Source: Bacteroidota bacterium
GTDB taxonomy: Bacteria; Bacteroidota; Ignavibacteria; UBA10030; UBA8401
NCBI GenBank assembly: GCA_021796215.1
Contig: JAJYOK010000007.1
Span: forward strand, 1-64,000
Reading direction: 5' to 3'
DNA length: 64,000 nucleotides
Numbering within the stretch: position 1 is the stretch's first letter; each line of letters opens with the position of its first letter. The position numbers and the translations under genes are program-made. Below the pieces are notes generated by a model. That model was not told the origin of the DNA. It did not search any database and was given only the letters and a program-made list of their open reading frames with translations. Positions 38,703-49,400 of the stretch are shown here, in pieces.

Positions 38703-39785
38703 TTATATGACAAATCGTAATGAGAATCTTTGAATGTTATTGAAGATATCATGAGGCGTGTAAGAATAGTCAAAACTAAAACCGAACTTATGCACGCCAA
38801 GTCCAAGTGTCAATCCATAGTCATCCTGTTTCGTGACATACCCTGCACGCAGTATAAACGTGTTCATGAATGAATATTCGCCGCCGATATTGAGATATTC
38901 AGAAAATGAACGCGGGTGTGCCGCATCAATAGAAACGACAAATGAATTATTATCCCCCATGCTCGGAACGAAGTCCATAATGTTCATGGAGATTCCAAAT
39001 TTGAAAGTGAGAGGGAGTTCGAAGCTCTCACGTTCGTAAGCGATTTCCCGTGAGAAATTGCTTACGGACATTCCAAATGCAAGGCTCTTGTATCCCGTCT
39101 TGTAAATTGTTCCGAAATCGAATGCGAAAACATTGAGAGAATAATCTTTTTCTTGGTAGGTTGTATCTGTGGTTAAAACAGAATCAACGATCATTTGACT
39201 ATAAATTGGTACCACACTGTGACCGAGATTTTGATTTGCGTATTTCACCGTTCCACCGACGGAGAATTCTTCTGACAATTGTTTCCCGTATGCAAGGCCG
39301 ACGGCCAGTGCGTACGGTTTTGGATAGCCTTGGATGTCCTGATAGCCTTGTTCATTGTTTGCAACCTTTGTAAAGTTAAAGCTGCCGTAATCTACATTGA
39401 TGAAGTCCAGCCCGATCACGCCATACTTTCCCTCGAAAGGAGCAAAAGCTGCTGCAACGGAAAGATATTTGATATCGGCGATCCAATTCAACTGGTTGGC
39501 GCCGATATCTGCAAAAGAAGAAATTGTTGCAATACCGGCAGGGTTATAAAACATTGATTCCGACGATCCGTCAATCGTCGTAAAAGCTTCGCCCATTCCG
39601 GTTGCCCTTGCGTTCGTGGGAACATCGAGAAACTCAAATCCGGTTTGCGCTAATTTCACCTGTGCATGAACGGCTGGGCCGTACACAAGAATTATTGCCA
39701 GCAACATGAGCAAGGTTCGTTTTATGTACATGGGATTCTTTTGTGAGAAGAATCTCGTCGAATAATTTTTAAGGATTTCACACAT
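38703..39785 (-). CDS. PorV/PorQ-family outer-membrane protein (locus B)
   Basis: 360 residues from the ATG at 39785, which has AAAGGAA 6 bp upstream. The signal peptide core starts 18 residues later at an internal ATG (39731; MYIKRTLLMLLAIILVYGP), which lacks a good ribosome site, so either an extended N-region or the later start is possible. The mature protein opens with KLAQTGFEFLDVPTNARATGMGEA and FYNPAGIATI, the family hallmark, then a FadL-like barrel. It is the first gene of locus B, before the receptor, whereas in the other two loci the PorV gene comes after the secreted protein. Confidence 0.87.
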   Translation of the reverse strand: MCEILKNYSTRFFSQKNPMYIKRTLLMLLAIILVYGPAVHAQVKLAQTGFEFLDVPTNARATGMGEAFTTIDGSSESMFYNPAGIATISSFADIGANQLNWIADIKYLSVAAAFAPFEGKYGVIGLDFINVDYGSFNFTKVANNEQGYQDIQGYPKPYALAVGLAYGKQLSEEFSVGGTVKYANQNLGHSVVPIYSQMIVDSVLTTDTTYQEKDYSLNVFAFDFGTIYKTGYKSLAFGMSVSNFSREIAYERESFELPLTFKFGISMNIMDFVPSMGDNNSFVVSIDAAHPRSFSEYLNIGGEYSFMNTFILRAGYVTKQDDYGLTLGLGVHKFGFSFDYSYTPHDIFNNIQRFSLRFVI

Positions 39786-40124
39786 GACTGTTCCTTTACT
39801 TATGCCGTAGAGACATTGCTAAATGAGGGTGGGTGTTAGGTAGGTCTTATCTTTACGTGAGAAGGATGGAACTATCAAGACCTGTAAGCACTACACGATC
39901 TTCTGTCTCATAATTATTTGCGGTAAAAAATGCCTGACTTATTTTTTCCTTTCGTCAGGTGAAAATTCTCTTCACTTACTATCCCCTGAATTCTAATCTA
40001 ACACATTTATACTAAACATCCACTGCTGACAACTTTATTTAATTTCCCCCTTCCTAATCGGAAGGGGGAAATTAGTAAAAACATCTCCGAAAGTTTTAAC
40101 GCTTCGGATTATCTAACATCAACA
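39786..40124. other. Intergenic region between PorV gene and T9SS cargo gene
   Basis: 340 bp without a supported gene. It holds the 40041-40073 hairpin and a weaker inverted repeat, CCTGAC (39933-39938) with GTCAGG (39954-39959). It should contain the locus B promoter; I found no convincing -35/-10 pair. Confidence 0.5.
40041..40073 (-). terminator. Strong hairpin after T9SS cargo gene
   Basis: A perfect 14-bp stem (AATTTCCCCCTTCC with GGAAGGGGGAAATT) and a 5-base loop, 52 bp after the stop of the 40125 gene. There is no clean T-run, so it may be a terminator or only an mRNA-stabilising hairpin. Confidence 0.55.
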
Positions 40125-41468
40125 TTACTTCAGCAGAATCATCTTGTTCGTCAGGCGTTGGTTACCTGATGCCAAGACATACAGATACGTGCCGGAAGCA
40201 AGCCGTGAAGCATCGAACGTTGCACTGTATGATCCGGGTGTAAGATTTTCGCTCACCAGTGTTGCGACTTCTTCACCGAGAATGTTGTACACCTTCAGTG
40301 TGGTAAAGCCGGATTTTGCCACTGAGAACTTGATCTGTGTTGACGGGTTGAACGGATTCGGATAGTTCTGCGACAACGAGTAGCTGTTCGCCACTACATC
40401 TGGCTGGCGTTGAACACCTACTGTCAATGAGAACTCCTGGCAGAAACCGTTCTCAGGACCGAATGCACACACATATGCCTTTGAACCATCAGGGCTGAAT
40501 GCAATGCCTCTCGGACGCGGGTCGTTTGCAATACTATCAAGAGGAATACCAGTGTTTCCATTCCATAAAATACTGTCTTTCAAAACGGGATTGGAACGGT
40601 TAGTCATATCAAAGCCATACCATGCATAGCCGCTGTAATTGCCCGTGGGCATACCGCTAACGATGTTGCCCGAGCTAACCCACAGATATCCTGTATGCGG
40701 CTGCCATGCAGCGCTTTCCACTACAAGGTCTTTGAATACCGTATCTACCAACGTGTATGAACCGAGAGTTCCCAGGTCAGAATGATAATGCGGGACTCCG
40801 TGTCCAATGAGTCCTATGTACACATCGTTTCCATCTCCGGTAACCATAACGTTCCTTGAGAAGGCTCCATACATGCTCGTATCAACGTTTGCAGACACAG
40901 AGCTAAAATCTGACGCAAGAGCAACGGGACCTACGGCAGATGTCGGCACAACTGAGGTGATGAAGACCTCATCCGCATCATCGCACATTGGTGATGTCAT
41001 TGAGCTTGCATAGCCCGGGATCGGGTCGTTCGCTGTTGCCATCATTACATCAGTCTGGTAATTGAACTTGTGCAACGAAAGGCTGCTTTTAACAACCACA
41101 ATGTTTCCCGAGTGATCTGCACACATTCCGTACCCTGCTCCGGGGGCGAAAAGCGTATCAGGGCTGCCGTTGTACTGAACGACGGGTCCGACTTTTCTAT
41201 TAAGAGTGCCGTTAGGATTATACACATTTATGTAAAATCCGTATGTTGTATCAGTGCCATTAACAAGAGTGTCCCTTACACCGGAAGAATAGGGAGCAAG
41301 CCACACATTGCCCGCTCCGTCCACAGCAACTGTGTTGTTAATTCCACCTGCCCAATGGGTGCTGGTATCCGGGAACACTTTCACGAATGTCCCTTGAGCG
41401 TACATTGCAGTAACGCTCAGGCACAACAAAGCTCCCAATACCGCGGAAATAGAAAGCCATTTTTTCAT
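40125..41468 (-). CDS. Secreted beta-propeller-like protein with T9SS sorting domain
   Basis: 447 residues; AAGGAGG precedes the ATG, and a signal peptide follows (MKKWLSISAVLGALLCLSVTAMYAQ). Short propeller-like strands are visible (VDGAGNVWLAPYSSG, FSPDGSKAYVCAFGPE). The last 85 residues are a type A T9SS sorting domain (QNYPNPFNPSTQIKF; LGEEVATLVSENL; final NKMILLK). It is similar in design to the protein at 20195. It lies between locus A and locus B with its own promoter flanked by two near-identical 17-bp repeats, so it seems separately regulated. Confidence 0.88.
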   Translation of the reverse strand: MKKWLSISAVLGALLCLSVTAMYAQGTFVKVFPDTSTHWAGGINNTVAVDGAGNVWLAPYSSGVRDTLVNGTDTTYGFYINVYNPNGTLNRKVGPVVQYNGSPDTLFAPGAGYGMCADHSGNIVVVKSSLSLHKFNYQTDVMMATANDPIPGYASSMTSPMCDDADEVFITSVVPTSAVGPVALASDFSSVSANVDTSMYGAFSRNVMVTGDGNDVYIGLIGHGVPHYHSDLGTLGSYTLVDTVFKDLVVESAAWQPHTGYLWVSSGNIVSGMPTGNYSGYAWYGFDMTNRSNPVLKDSILWNGNTGIPLDSIANDPRPRGIAFSPDGSKAYVCAFGPENGFCQEFSLTVGVQRQPDVVANSYSLSQNYPNPFNPSTQIKFSVAKSGFTTLKVYNILGEEVATLVSENLTPGSYSATFDASRLASGTYLYVLASGNQRLTNKMILLK

Positions 41469-41509
41469 TACAACCTCCTTAAAAAAATTTGTTTGGAGAA
41501 AAAGGGTTG

Positions 41510-41573
41510 AAGACGTCAGACATCTCCAATATACAAAAAAAACTTCTCAGCGCAACAAGACGTCTGACATCTC
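41510..41573 (-). promoter_or_regulatory. Promoter flanked by a duplicated 17-bp operator-like repeat
   Basis: AAGACGTCAGACATCTC (41510-41526) and AAGACGTCTGACATCTC (41557-41573) are direct repeats with one mismatch. Between them, on the minus strand, lies TATATT (41528-41533) as a -10, preceded by a weak -35 such as TTGCGC or TTGTTG. One repeat would cover the -35 and the other the transcript start of the 40125 gene, the usual place for repressor or activator sites. Confidence 0.5.
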
Positions 41574-41707
41574 GTTGAACGTCAATGCAACAATTGTAAT
41601 CCGTACCACCTCCTTCTGTGCTTGGGTTTGTTGGAATACATATGGTAGCTTGAACTTGATGTTTTAGTGAAAATGAAGATAGTTTTTTGTATTACTTATG
41701 ACACTCC

Positions 41708-42979
41708 TTAATGCAATCCATAATTTGTGGAGCCTTGTTTTTGTGGTGCAATTTTTAAGAGACCGCCGCCAGATGTGCTTGCGTAGAGTGTTGTTCCCAC
41801 CCAGGCGAACGATTTACAGGCAGATGTCAACACACCACTGCTTACGTACAAGGGGTACGGTCGTTCAACACTTCCATTGGAACCGACAATGATCAGAAAA
41901 TCTGCTGCATCTGTTCCAACATACATATCGCCCTCTGCGGAAAACGTAATTGCCAAAATGTTCGGGGGAGTGCCTGTGTAAGCAGTGGAAATATCGAAAT
42001 AAGTTTCGATATTTCCAAGTGAATCGCCGACAATTGGCGCCCGAAATACTTTATTAGCTCCACTGACTGTTGCCGCAAAATAAAGGTAGCCGTTAAAGCA
42101 ACGCATTGCACGAACATTACCGACAAAAGGAAACGATTTAGTGCTTTTATCGTTAATATTTACTCTATAAATAGCCTGGTTATTGCCGCCTACCCAAAGG
42201 TTATTATTCGCGTCGAAATCCAAATCGTTAAATGATGTTGCAGCAGGGGAAAAGGAACTAATCCAATGTGCCGTTGCACCTCCGGGATTTGTCGCTCCCG
42301 GAACAAGTTGATAAACTATTCTCTTTCCATTGAGAGCGTAAATATTGCCGTCGGGACCAAACTTTATAGATCCCCAATAAGAATTGATTGGTGAAGTTGT
42401 GGGCAGCACATAGGCAGTTCTGTTAATAGTTCCATCAGAAGTGATTTTGAAGATTCCTTCATCCTTCACTGAAAGATTCGCATTGAAAAGTGATGCGTAA
42501 AGAGAATCATCCGGTCCGATGCATAAACCGTATGCGCTTTCACCGCTTGCGAGCTTGCTGAATGGGCTTACTGCGGCGATTAGTTTGTATGTGATTGTCG
42601 GGCTAAAATTTTCAGCGCCGACCACATACACTCTCACTTGGATCGTATCGCCGGATATGGCTGGTGCTTTCACAACCAATTTCGTAGGACTTGCACTGAT
42701 AATGGATGTGTTGTAAAGCAGCGTTGCATTAAAATAAATGCCGTCGTTTGCTTTATCGGCGGAAAAATTTTTTCCATAGATCGTTATTGTATCAATGCCC
42801 GCAAGTGCACTACCGGCAGGGGACAAGCTGTCTACAATGGGCTGAGGCGAGCCCTTATAATTCTGATCATAAAGGCTGGGCGCGTCTACCTTTGTACAGC
42901 CGCTGAGAAACAGAAGAACACCTGCGGCGAAAAATGCGAGGGCAAGGATTTTCTCAATAGTAGTTTGTCTCAACTTCAT
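41708..42979 (-). CDS. IPT/TIG-domain beta-propeller lipoprotein (locus A)
   Basis: 423 residues; AGAGGAT lies upstream of the ATG. Lipobox LSGC (Cys28). The IPT/TIG domain spans about 48-135 (VDSLSPAGSALAGIDTITIYGKNF) and is followed by an NHL-type propeller (IGPDDSLYASLFNAN, FGPDGNIYALNGKRI, FDANNNLWVGGNNQAIYRV, FSAEGDMYVGTDAADFLIIV). It is a clear paralogue of the protein at 31719, at the same place in its locus: last, after receptor, secreted protein and PorV. A lipid-anchored surface accessory is the likeliest role. Confidence 0.87.
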   Translation of the reverse strand: MKLRQTTIEKILALAFFAAGVLLFLSGCTKVDAPSLYDQNYKGSPQPIVDSLSPAGSALAGIDTITIYGKNFSADKANDGIYFNATLLYNTSIISASPTKLVVKAPAISGDTIQVRVYVVGAENFSPTITYKLIAAVSPFSKLASGESAYGLCIGPDDSLYASLFNANLSVKDEGIFKITSDGTINRTAYVLPTTSPINSYWGSIKFGPDGNIYALNGKRIVYQLVPGATNPGGATAHWISSFSPAATSFNDLDFDANNNLWVGGNNQAIYRVNINDKSTKSFPFVGNVRAMRCFNGYLYFAATVSGANKVFRAPIVGDSLGNIETYFDISTAYTGTPPNILAITFSAEGDMYVGTDAADFLIIVGSNGSVERPYPLYVSSGVLTSACKSFAWVGTTLYASTSGGGLLKIAPQKQGSTNYGLH

Positions 42980-43101
42980 TTTGGAATCCTCTTTATATTT
43001 TTTTCGTAATCATATTCTTGCAAAAATGGATTATTGAAGCGGTCATTCAAAATAAACGTATCAGTTTAATCTTGTCGGAATGATCATGTCGTCATTCGTA
43101 T

Positions 43102-44112
43102 TTAGTACGAGAAGTGGAACGCTAACCGCTGAACGTTTCCGAGAATTCCGAAAGGAGTATAGGCATAATCAAGACCGATCATAAGATTATCAAACTGTTT
43201 TTGTACGCCTACACCGCCGGTGATGCCGTATTCATCGTTATTGAACATGTAACCGCCGCGCAGCGAAAACATCTGCATGAATGTATATTCCAATCCGACA
43301 TTCACCTGTTCAGGATAATCTCGCGGGTGTGTAGCATTAACAGCGACATTCAATGATTGTATTTTACTATCCATATCCCATAAATCGAGCACGTTCATTG
43401 AAATACCAAGATGGAAAATAAGTGGAAGGTCGAAGCTTTCTTCTTCGTATTTAATTTGACGTGAAAAGCTTCTAATATCCATACCGAATGCAAAACTCTT
43501 GAAACCTGTTCTGTAGATCATACCGAAATCAAAACAGGGGACGCCCTTTCTCTCTTTCGTATAGACGTACTTTCCGTTTGCGTCGTAGTTCGTAATGGTT
43601 GACCCGAGATCCTGGTACACGTAGCTGATATCTCCGCCGACAGCAAATTTATCGCTAAGTGCATTGGCATACCCTAGCCCCACAGAATAGGCAGTAGGGG
43701 AGAATGTTCCAACATCAAGAAATCCCTCACTATTGGTGGCGAGAACGGTCTGCTGTAAGTCTCCATAATTGACGGACCGAAAAGTGAGTCCAAAGACGCC
43801 ATAATCACCGTTGAAAGGACTGACAGCAATACTTCCATACGTATGGTTAATGCCAGCAATCCAATTCACCATTCCGACTGAAACGTCAGCGGAATTACCC
43901 ATTCTTGCCATTCCGGCTGCATTGAAAAACATCGAAGATGAATTGCCATCCATTGATGTTACCGCTTCTCCCATTGCTTCCGCCCGCGGATCGGTAGAGA
44001 CATTGATGAAGCCCATACCTGTTTGAGCTAACTTTTGCTGCCCATACATAATTGCCGGCAGGGAGAGTGATACAATAATAACAGCATGAATAAGAAATCG
44101 AATTTTGCTCAT
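43102..44112 (-). CDS. PorV/PorQ-family outer-membrane protein (locus A)
   Basis: 336 residues from ATG 44112, chosen for GAGGA about 8 bp upstream and the immediate signal peptide (MSKIRFLIHAVIIVSLSL..., cleavage near YGQ). The longer open frame to 44226 would run into the upstream gene and is rejected. It has the family signature KLAQTGMGFINVSTDPRAEAMGEA and FFNAAGMARMG, and a barrel very like the 38703 protein (SFAFGMDIRSFSRQIKYEEESFDLPL against SLAFGMSVSNFSREIAYERESFELPL, quoted in part). It starts 22 bp after the secreted FN3 protein. Confidence 0.88.
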   Translation of the reverse strand: MSKIRFLIHAVIIVSLSLPAIMYGQQKLAQTGMGFINVSTDPRAEAMGEAVTSMDGNSSSMFFNAAGMARMGNSADVSVGMVNWIAGINHTYGSIAVSPFNGDYGVFGLTFRSVNYGDLQQTVLATNSEGFLDVGTFSPTAYSVGLGYANALSDKFAVGGDISYVYQDLGSTITNYDANGKYVYTKERKGVPCFDFGMIYRTGFKSFAFGMDIRSFSRQIKYEEESFDLPLIFHLGISMNVLDLWDMDSKIQSLNVAVNATHPRDYPEQVNVGLEYTFMQMFSLRGGYMFNNDEYGITGGVGVQKQFDNLMIGLDYAYTPFGILGNVQRLAFHFSY

Positions 44113-44134
44113 TGTGGTTCCTCGTTTCAAGTTT

Positions 44135-46378
44135 CTACCTAATGACGACAAATTTTCTCGTTGCAACGAGCCCGGCAGGAATTGCGTCGTGTGTAACCGG
44201 GTCAGTACCGCCAGCCGTTGTTTCAAAAACAGCGATATATATTCCGCTCACAACAATCTGGTCAGACGACGTTGTAAGATTCCAGTACTCATCACCGCTG
44301 CCGTTCGTGTGCTGAATTGTTTTGATCAACTGCCCAAGTTCAGTAAATATCCTGATAGTACACTGCGATGGAATATTTAAAAAGCCGATTTGGTTCGGTT
44401 CACCAACATACCGGAGTGTGTTTTGGTTAGCCGCAATATTGTAAGGATTCGGTACTACGCGTATCTGATCCAAGTGCCATGCACCGTTCTGTTTTACCGG
44501 AGCAACACCGGGTCTGAGAAGCTTTGCGGGATCATAGGTCTGCGTATAATAGCGGCTGCTTTCAAGTGCACCACCCGGTGTATTGCCTGCACCATTGTTA
44601 TCAGCGGCGTCTCCTGTGGAAGTAATATAATAGTAGTAATCGAATCCACGGACTGCAGTGGCGTCATCGTAACTTGTAACATTCGGAGCGCACTCATACA
44701 ACAGCGTATATGAACTATCATACAATCCTTGTGCTCTGTAAATTTTAAAACCCTTCACTTTTGGGTCTTGCGGTGGAGTCCATGAGAGAGAGATTTTATC
44801 TCCGCCGGAAGTTACGCTGAAAAGCGAAGGTGGTAGGGGAGCCGATGGAATATTGTATCCCGAGTGATAATTTGCAAGTGCTCTGCGAAATGTCTGGAAG
44901 AGAGAATCTCTGCCAGTATAAACAGAATCATCTTTTTGTGCCGCAGTTATTTCTCCCCATTTGAATTCATGTCCGATTCTGATACATGCTTCGCGGCTCA
45001 ATCCCGCTGCTGCTTCTGCCATGACAATGTGAAAACTTTGTCCCGGTGCAAGATTATATGGTCCGTAACCGTTAGCCACAGACAATCCACCTGTTGATCC
45101 CTGTGACGGGTCGCCGCCTAAGCCAACTCTATCCGCGAGACGTTGTCCCTGCCAATTTACTTGGCCGGCAAGCCATCCGACGCCGTGTCCTGCTGACATC
45201 AACGCGTATTCCGATTCCATCTTCGAACTGTTGAATTGACTGCTTTGCGAATTTAAAGGATCGTCCGAGCTTACATACGCTGTTGTTGTCGGCTCGCCCG
45301 TGTCATCTGTTGTATCGGTTGCAGATTTATCGGCATGAAGAGTTGCAATGCCGATAAACTGTGCAGAGCCCAATCTTCCCATTGTATCATCTGCCGCAGG
45401 TCCAGGTCCAGTTGACAAGGCTCTGCCCCATATAGGACCTCCGATGTTATCACTTGGAGGTGCACCAGTAACGCCGAGACCAGGCATTCCGGGAAACGTA
45501 TAACTTCCATACGTTGGGCTATTGAAATTTCCCAGCCATGTGTATTGTGCCCTGATATCATCATCTGCATTGACCGGTGTATTTGTCCTCACAACCGAGC
45601 CAAAGAAAGTGGAAGCGGGATTCAGTTTATCGCCGCGGGTATCGTTGTTGGCACCGATGCCCCATCCTGCAGAGTTGGAGCCAATAACGTAGCGGGTTTC
45701 AGCGCAAACCGCATATCGATATTGAAAGAAAATTCGTATGCTGTCAAGCGTTTGAGTAGGAAGTTCTGCTGCCGGAGTTGCGTCTACATTTCCGGTGTTT
45801 GTAAATGTATAATCATAGATGATGTAATTATCGTGGTACTGTTGGGAGAAGCCGATCATTTTTCTGACCATCGTCAAACCGATTGCCGTGTTCACACTAT
45901 CATAGATCATTCTGTCAGCATTTAAGTTCGGGTCAGTATTGTCAACATCCGGAGGATTATTATACGACGTATTGCCATCCACGATGACCTGAACAGGGGA
46001 AATTTTATCAGTTGTTGTGAATGCCACTGGAACAAATTCCGAAGCGTCGCCGTCGAATCGGGGACCGAAGTGCACGACCTTCACTGGCCACGTTGTGCCG
46101 GAGGCATCTTTCCAGTTTTTGATTCCAATCCACAGTCCCTTTGCCGCCTGCATATCCATATTAGGATAAATTGCTGGCCAGCGGCAGCCGTCCTGCTGCG
46201 TCAATGTCCTTTGTTCTTCATACTCGCATCCGGCATTTGAATACCAGCTTTGAAATGATCCTATGTCCATCCACTTTGTTGCATACTGAGCAAAGGCGGA
46301 GCTGCTTAGGAACAACAGCCCAACCACCGCCCTTGTTACGAAGTACCTTAGCGATTGTCTTTCAATTTTCAATTTCAT
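44135..46378 (-). CDS. Large secreted protein with FN3-like module and VPNPY-type C-terminal domain (locus A)
   Basis: 747 residues from the ATG at 46378, which has GAGGA 5 bp upstream; an ATG 18 bp earlier is less well placed. Signal peptide ends near AFAQ. Residues 25-470 are homologous by eye to the locus B protein (shared FSQQYHDNY, GxADKxxxDxxDD-type segment HADKSATDTTDD against HVDKSATDRSDD). The FN3-like module is at about 490-590 (VTSGGDKISLSWTPPQDPK; GFKIYRAQG; RGFDYYYYITSTG). The C-terminus has RVVPNPYNIAA and CTIRIFTELGQLIKTIQ, ending KFVVIR. It lies 56 bp after the receptor gene and 22 bp before PorV. Export by T9SS is inferred. Confidence 0.85.
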   Translation of the reverse strand: MKLKIERQSLRYFVTRAVVGLLFLSSSAFAQYATKWMDIGSFQSWYSNAGCEYEEQRTLTQQDGCRWPAIYPNMDMQAAKGLWIGIKNWKDASGTTWPVKVVHFGPRFDGDASEFVPVAFTTTDKISPVQVIVDGNTSYNNPPDVDNTDPNLNADRMIYDSVNTAIGLTMVRKMIGFSQQYHDNYIIYDYTFTNTGNVDATPAAELPTQTLDSIRIFFQYRYAVCAETRYVIGSNSAGWGIGANNDTRGDKLNPASTFFGSVVRTNTPVNADDDIRAQYTWLGNFNSPTYGSYTFPGMPGLGVTGAPPSDNIGGPIWGRALSTGPGPAADDTMGRLGSAQFIGIATLHADKSATDTTDDTGEPTTTAYVSSDDPLNSQSSQFNSSKMESEYALMSAGHGVGWLAGQVNWQGQRLADRVGLGGDPSQGSTGGLSVANGYGPYNLAPGQSFHIVMAEAAAGLSREACIRIGHEFKWGEITAAQKDDSVYTGRDSLFQTFRRALANYHSGYNIPSAPLPPSLFSVTSGGDKISLSWTPPQDPKVKGFKIYRAQGLYDSSYTLLYECAPNVTSYDDATAVRGFDYYYYITSTGDAADNNGAGNTPGGALESSRYYTQTYDPAKLLRPGVAPVKQNGAWHLDQIRVVPNPYNIAANQNTLRYVGEPNQIGFLNIPSQCTIRIFTELGQLIKTIQHTNGSGDEYWNLTTSSDQIVVSGIYIAVFETTAGGTDPVTHDAIPAGLVATRKFVVIR

Positions 46379-46434
46379 TTTTTCCTCAGGATTCATTTTT
46401 AAAAAACAAGCACTTCTAACACTTACTGTTTTAG

Positions 46435-49400
46435 TTATGGTATGTCGTATGTAAATTTAATTCCAAAATAGACAGTTCTTGGATTGAGAAAAGCTATCTG
46501 AGAAAATTTCGGCATATAGATATATGGTTTACTTGCGGACTGATAATCTCCGGGTCTGTCGTTACCCGGCGTGTTGACGTACCCCAACTTTGTATGTGTC
46601 GAATCACCGGCGATCGAAGCAGGCAGATGGAGAGACATCATGTATTTATTGAAATCATTTCCGTCATAGAAACCATAGAAGGGTGAGAAATATTTAAGGT
46701 TAAATACATTGTAAATATCTGCCAAGAATTCCAAATTAAGACCGGCGAAATGAAAGGCACGGCTTATTCTGAGGTCGAAGTTGACATAGTCAGTCCACTC
46801 AACGTTGTCCTGAACTCCCGGGATTGAACCGCCACCTGCCCATGTAAACCACTGTCCCGCTACCCAACTACCAAGAAGATTGAAATGCCAATCTTCAAAT
46901 GGTTTGATTCCCGCCCAGCTCGGGCCGATGCCTGTCGGCGTAAAGAAGTCTAGGTTCAATCTTGCGTATGGCTGTGGAAGTGGTTTTGTTTGGTAAAGGT
47001 CTGTGTAATTATTTAAATCATACTGCCGCTGATCAGCCGGACTTTGATACTGCACTGCATATCCGAATCTGCCTGAGCTTGTGACTTCGTAAGTATAGTT
47101 TATAAAACCATGAAACCAGTTTCCTTGATTCTTTGAAAGGGTTGCTTCAAAACCCCTAATGTCTTCGTAAAGATTGCTTGTGTACAACGAATAGTTAACT
47201 TTGCTGTCCGCACTTCGGTAAGTTGTGGTTGTTCTTTCGTCTGAAACATCCTTGTAATATCCGGCAAGGCGAAATAAATACTCGTCAAATAAACTCTGTT
47301 CGAAGCCTAATTCGTAAGCAATCGTTCGCGGAAGAGGAGCATTTGGGTCTGCAACCAAACTCACGTTATTAGTTCCTGTCAGCCTGCGGATAAGATACAG
47401 GTTATCCGGAGTAGGCATAGAATAGAAATGTCCATAGTTGAAATACAATTTTGAATTTACAGTTACCGGGAAGGAAACACCTAAACGAGGCTCAACCTCA
47501 ATAATATTTTTGGTCGGCTGCTTTGAAACAGTATCAAGTCCGATAAGATCAGAGCCGGAGAAAATTGTAGAATATTGATTGTTAATATTATACCATTGGC
47601 CTCCCGCATGGGAATCGTCAACTCGTATGCCAAGGTTCGCTACCATTCCTTCGAATTCTATTTTATCCTGAGCGTATAGCGATGCACGGAATGGATACGT
47701 GTGCCAATGCGACCACGATGTTCCTGTGGGGAGATACGTTTCAACGGTCGCGTAGCTGACATCATTGTTTGTTGAAGTCATCTCAATGCCAAACTGAACC
47801 TGATTATGATCATCAACCTGACTTGTCAAATCAAACTTTCCATCGTAGGTTGTGATCTTGCTGCTGTCACGACCGGTGCTCATACCAATACTCATTCTCA
47901 TACCGTCAATTGCACTGGAAGGAAATGTCCAGAATCCGACTGGTGCTTCATCAGCATAGTAATAATTTCCAAACTGATAAATTCTAGAAGTATCACGGAG
48001 TGCGGGCGGATTAGTGCTATAGTTGGATCCGCTCTGGCGTACGTTAATTTCATAAAATGTTTTGGAGCTGATTGCGTGAGAGAATTTCGCGCCGTACATG
48101 TTGAAGTCTACCGTGGTCGGGGCCCAGTAGTCATATGTAAACATTCGAGCGTCGGCATAGTTCGCTCCTCGGTATTGTCCAACATTAAACCCGAAGTCTT
48201 CGCTTGTTTGAAAAATTCCCGGCTGTCCGGCGTTACTGCTGCTTGTGCCGGTTTGCTTTCCTCGTAATCCTTCAACGATAAACTTCATTCCCGGACCAAC
48301 ATCCGATGTTAACTTCAATGTGCCGTTATAATTCCGGTAGGCATCAGTTGACAAGGGGATCATGTACATTGATTGCTGCTGTACGTACGAGGCCCAGAAG
48401 CGGAGGTTGCCCAGTTTCTTACTTACGAACGGAAAAGGTCCGCCGAAACTTGCATCAATGTTATAGTTCGGTTTCAGTATGCTGAAATCTTTTCGATGCT
48501 GCCACTCCCACAATCGTTGTGCGGCGGTTGGGCTTAAAAACTGCGACGAATCTCCTCTTGCTAAAGTTTTTTGTGACTCTGCAATCCATCCATCGAAGGT
48601 CGGATAGTTTGCTTGTGTTCCTGCATCCCACGCGCCATTGCTTGTCCCATAGTAAGATACTGCGGGATCCATGTAGGGTCTTACATAGTAAGTGTTTATT
48701 CCGTTCAGAGGTCCGCCAAAATTCTGTGCCTGTGGTGGAGCAATGCGTGTGAGAACGCTGATGGTATAATGATCTGTGCTTCCATCGTTGGTTGTGACAT
48801 TGACCACACCTGACCTGATGTTGCCGTACTCTGCATTGAACCCGCCGGTCTGGACTTGAATATCGGAAACAGATGTTAAGCTAATATTTGTATAAGCGTA
48901 ATTGTTACGCGCATCCCGAAGAGTGAAACCATCAATGTTAAAAGCTGTTTGATCACTTCCAGCTCCACGAATTACTAGACCGCTCGCATTACTTTGAACG
49001 CCAGCTTGCAATAAAATGGCGCCGGCGACACTAACAGTTGGGATTGATGCGACATCTTGCGGAGTGAGGTTGACCGTGCTTGCCGACACGTCTTTTTGGA
49101 TTACAGGTTTCGTAGCGGTAATTACCACTTCCTTTGTGGTAACGGCTGCTTCGGATAACTTCATATCTATCGTTGTCGTTTGGTCAATCGAAACGCGGAC
49201 GTTTTCAACCACCGTTGTAGTATATCCAATGATTGAAGCTTTTACCATGTATGTCCCCGGAGGTACGTTCAAAATTGCATAATAGCCGTTCACATCCGTC
49301 GAAGCGCCCATTGATGTTCCCTCAATAAGCACGTTGGCAGAAATTAATTTCTCTCCAGTTGTTGCGTCGGTGAGAGTACCTGCAATTTTTCCTGTCGTTC

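Noticed and set aside
43102-44226. Longer N-terminus for the locus A PorV protein from 44226
   Set aside because: It overlaps the upstream gene on the same strand by about 90 bp, and the ATG at 44112 has a good ribosome site and signal peptide.
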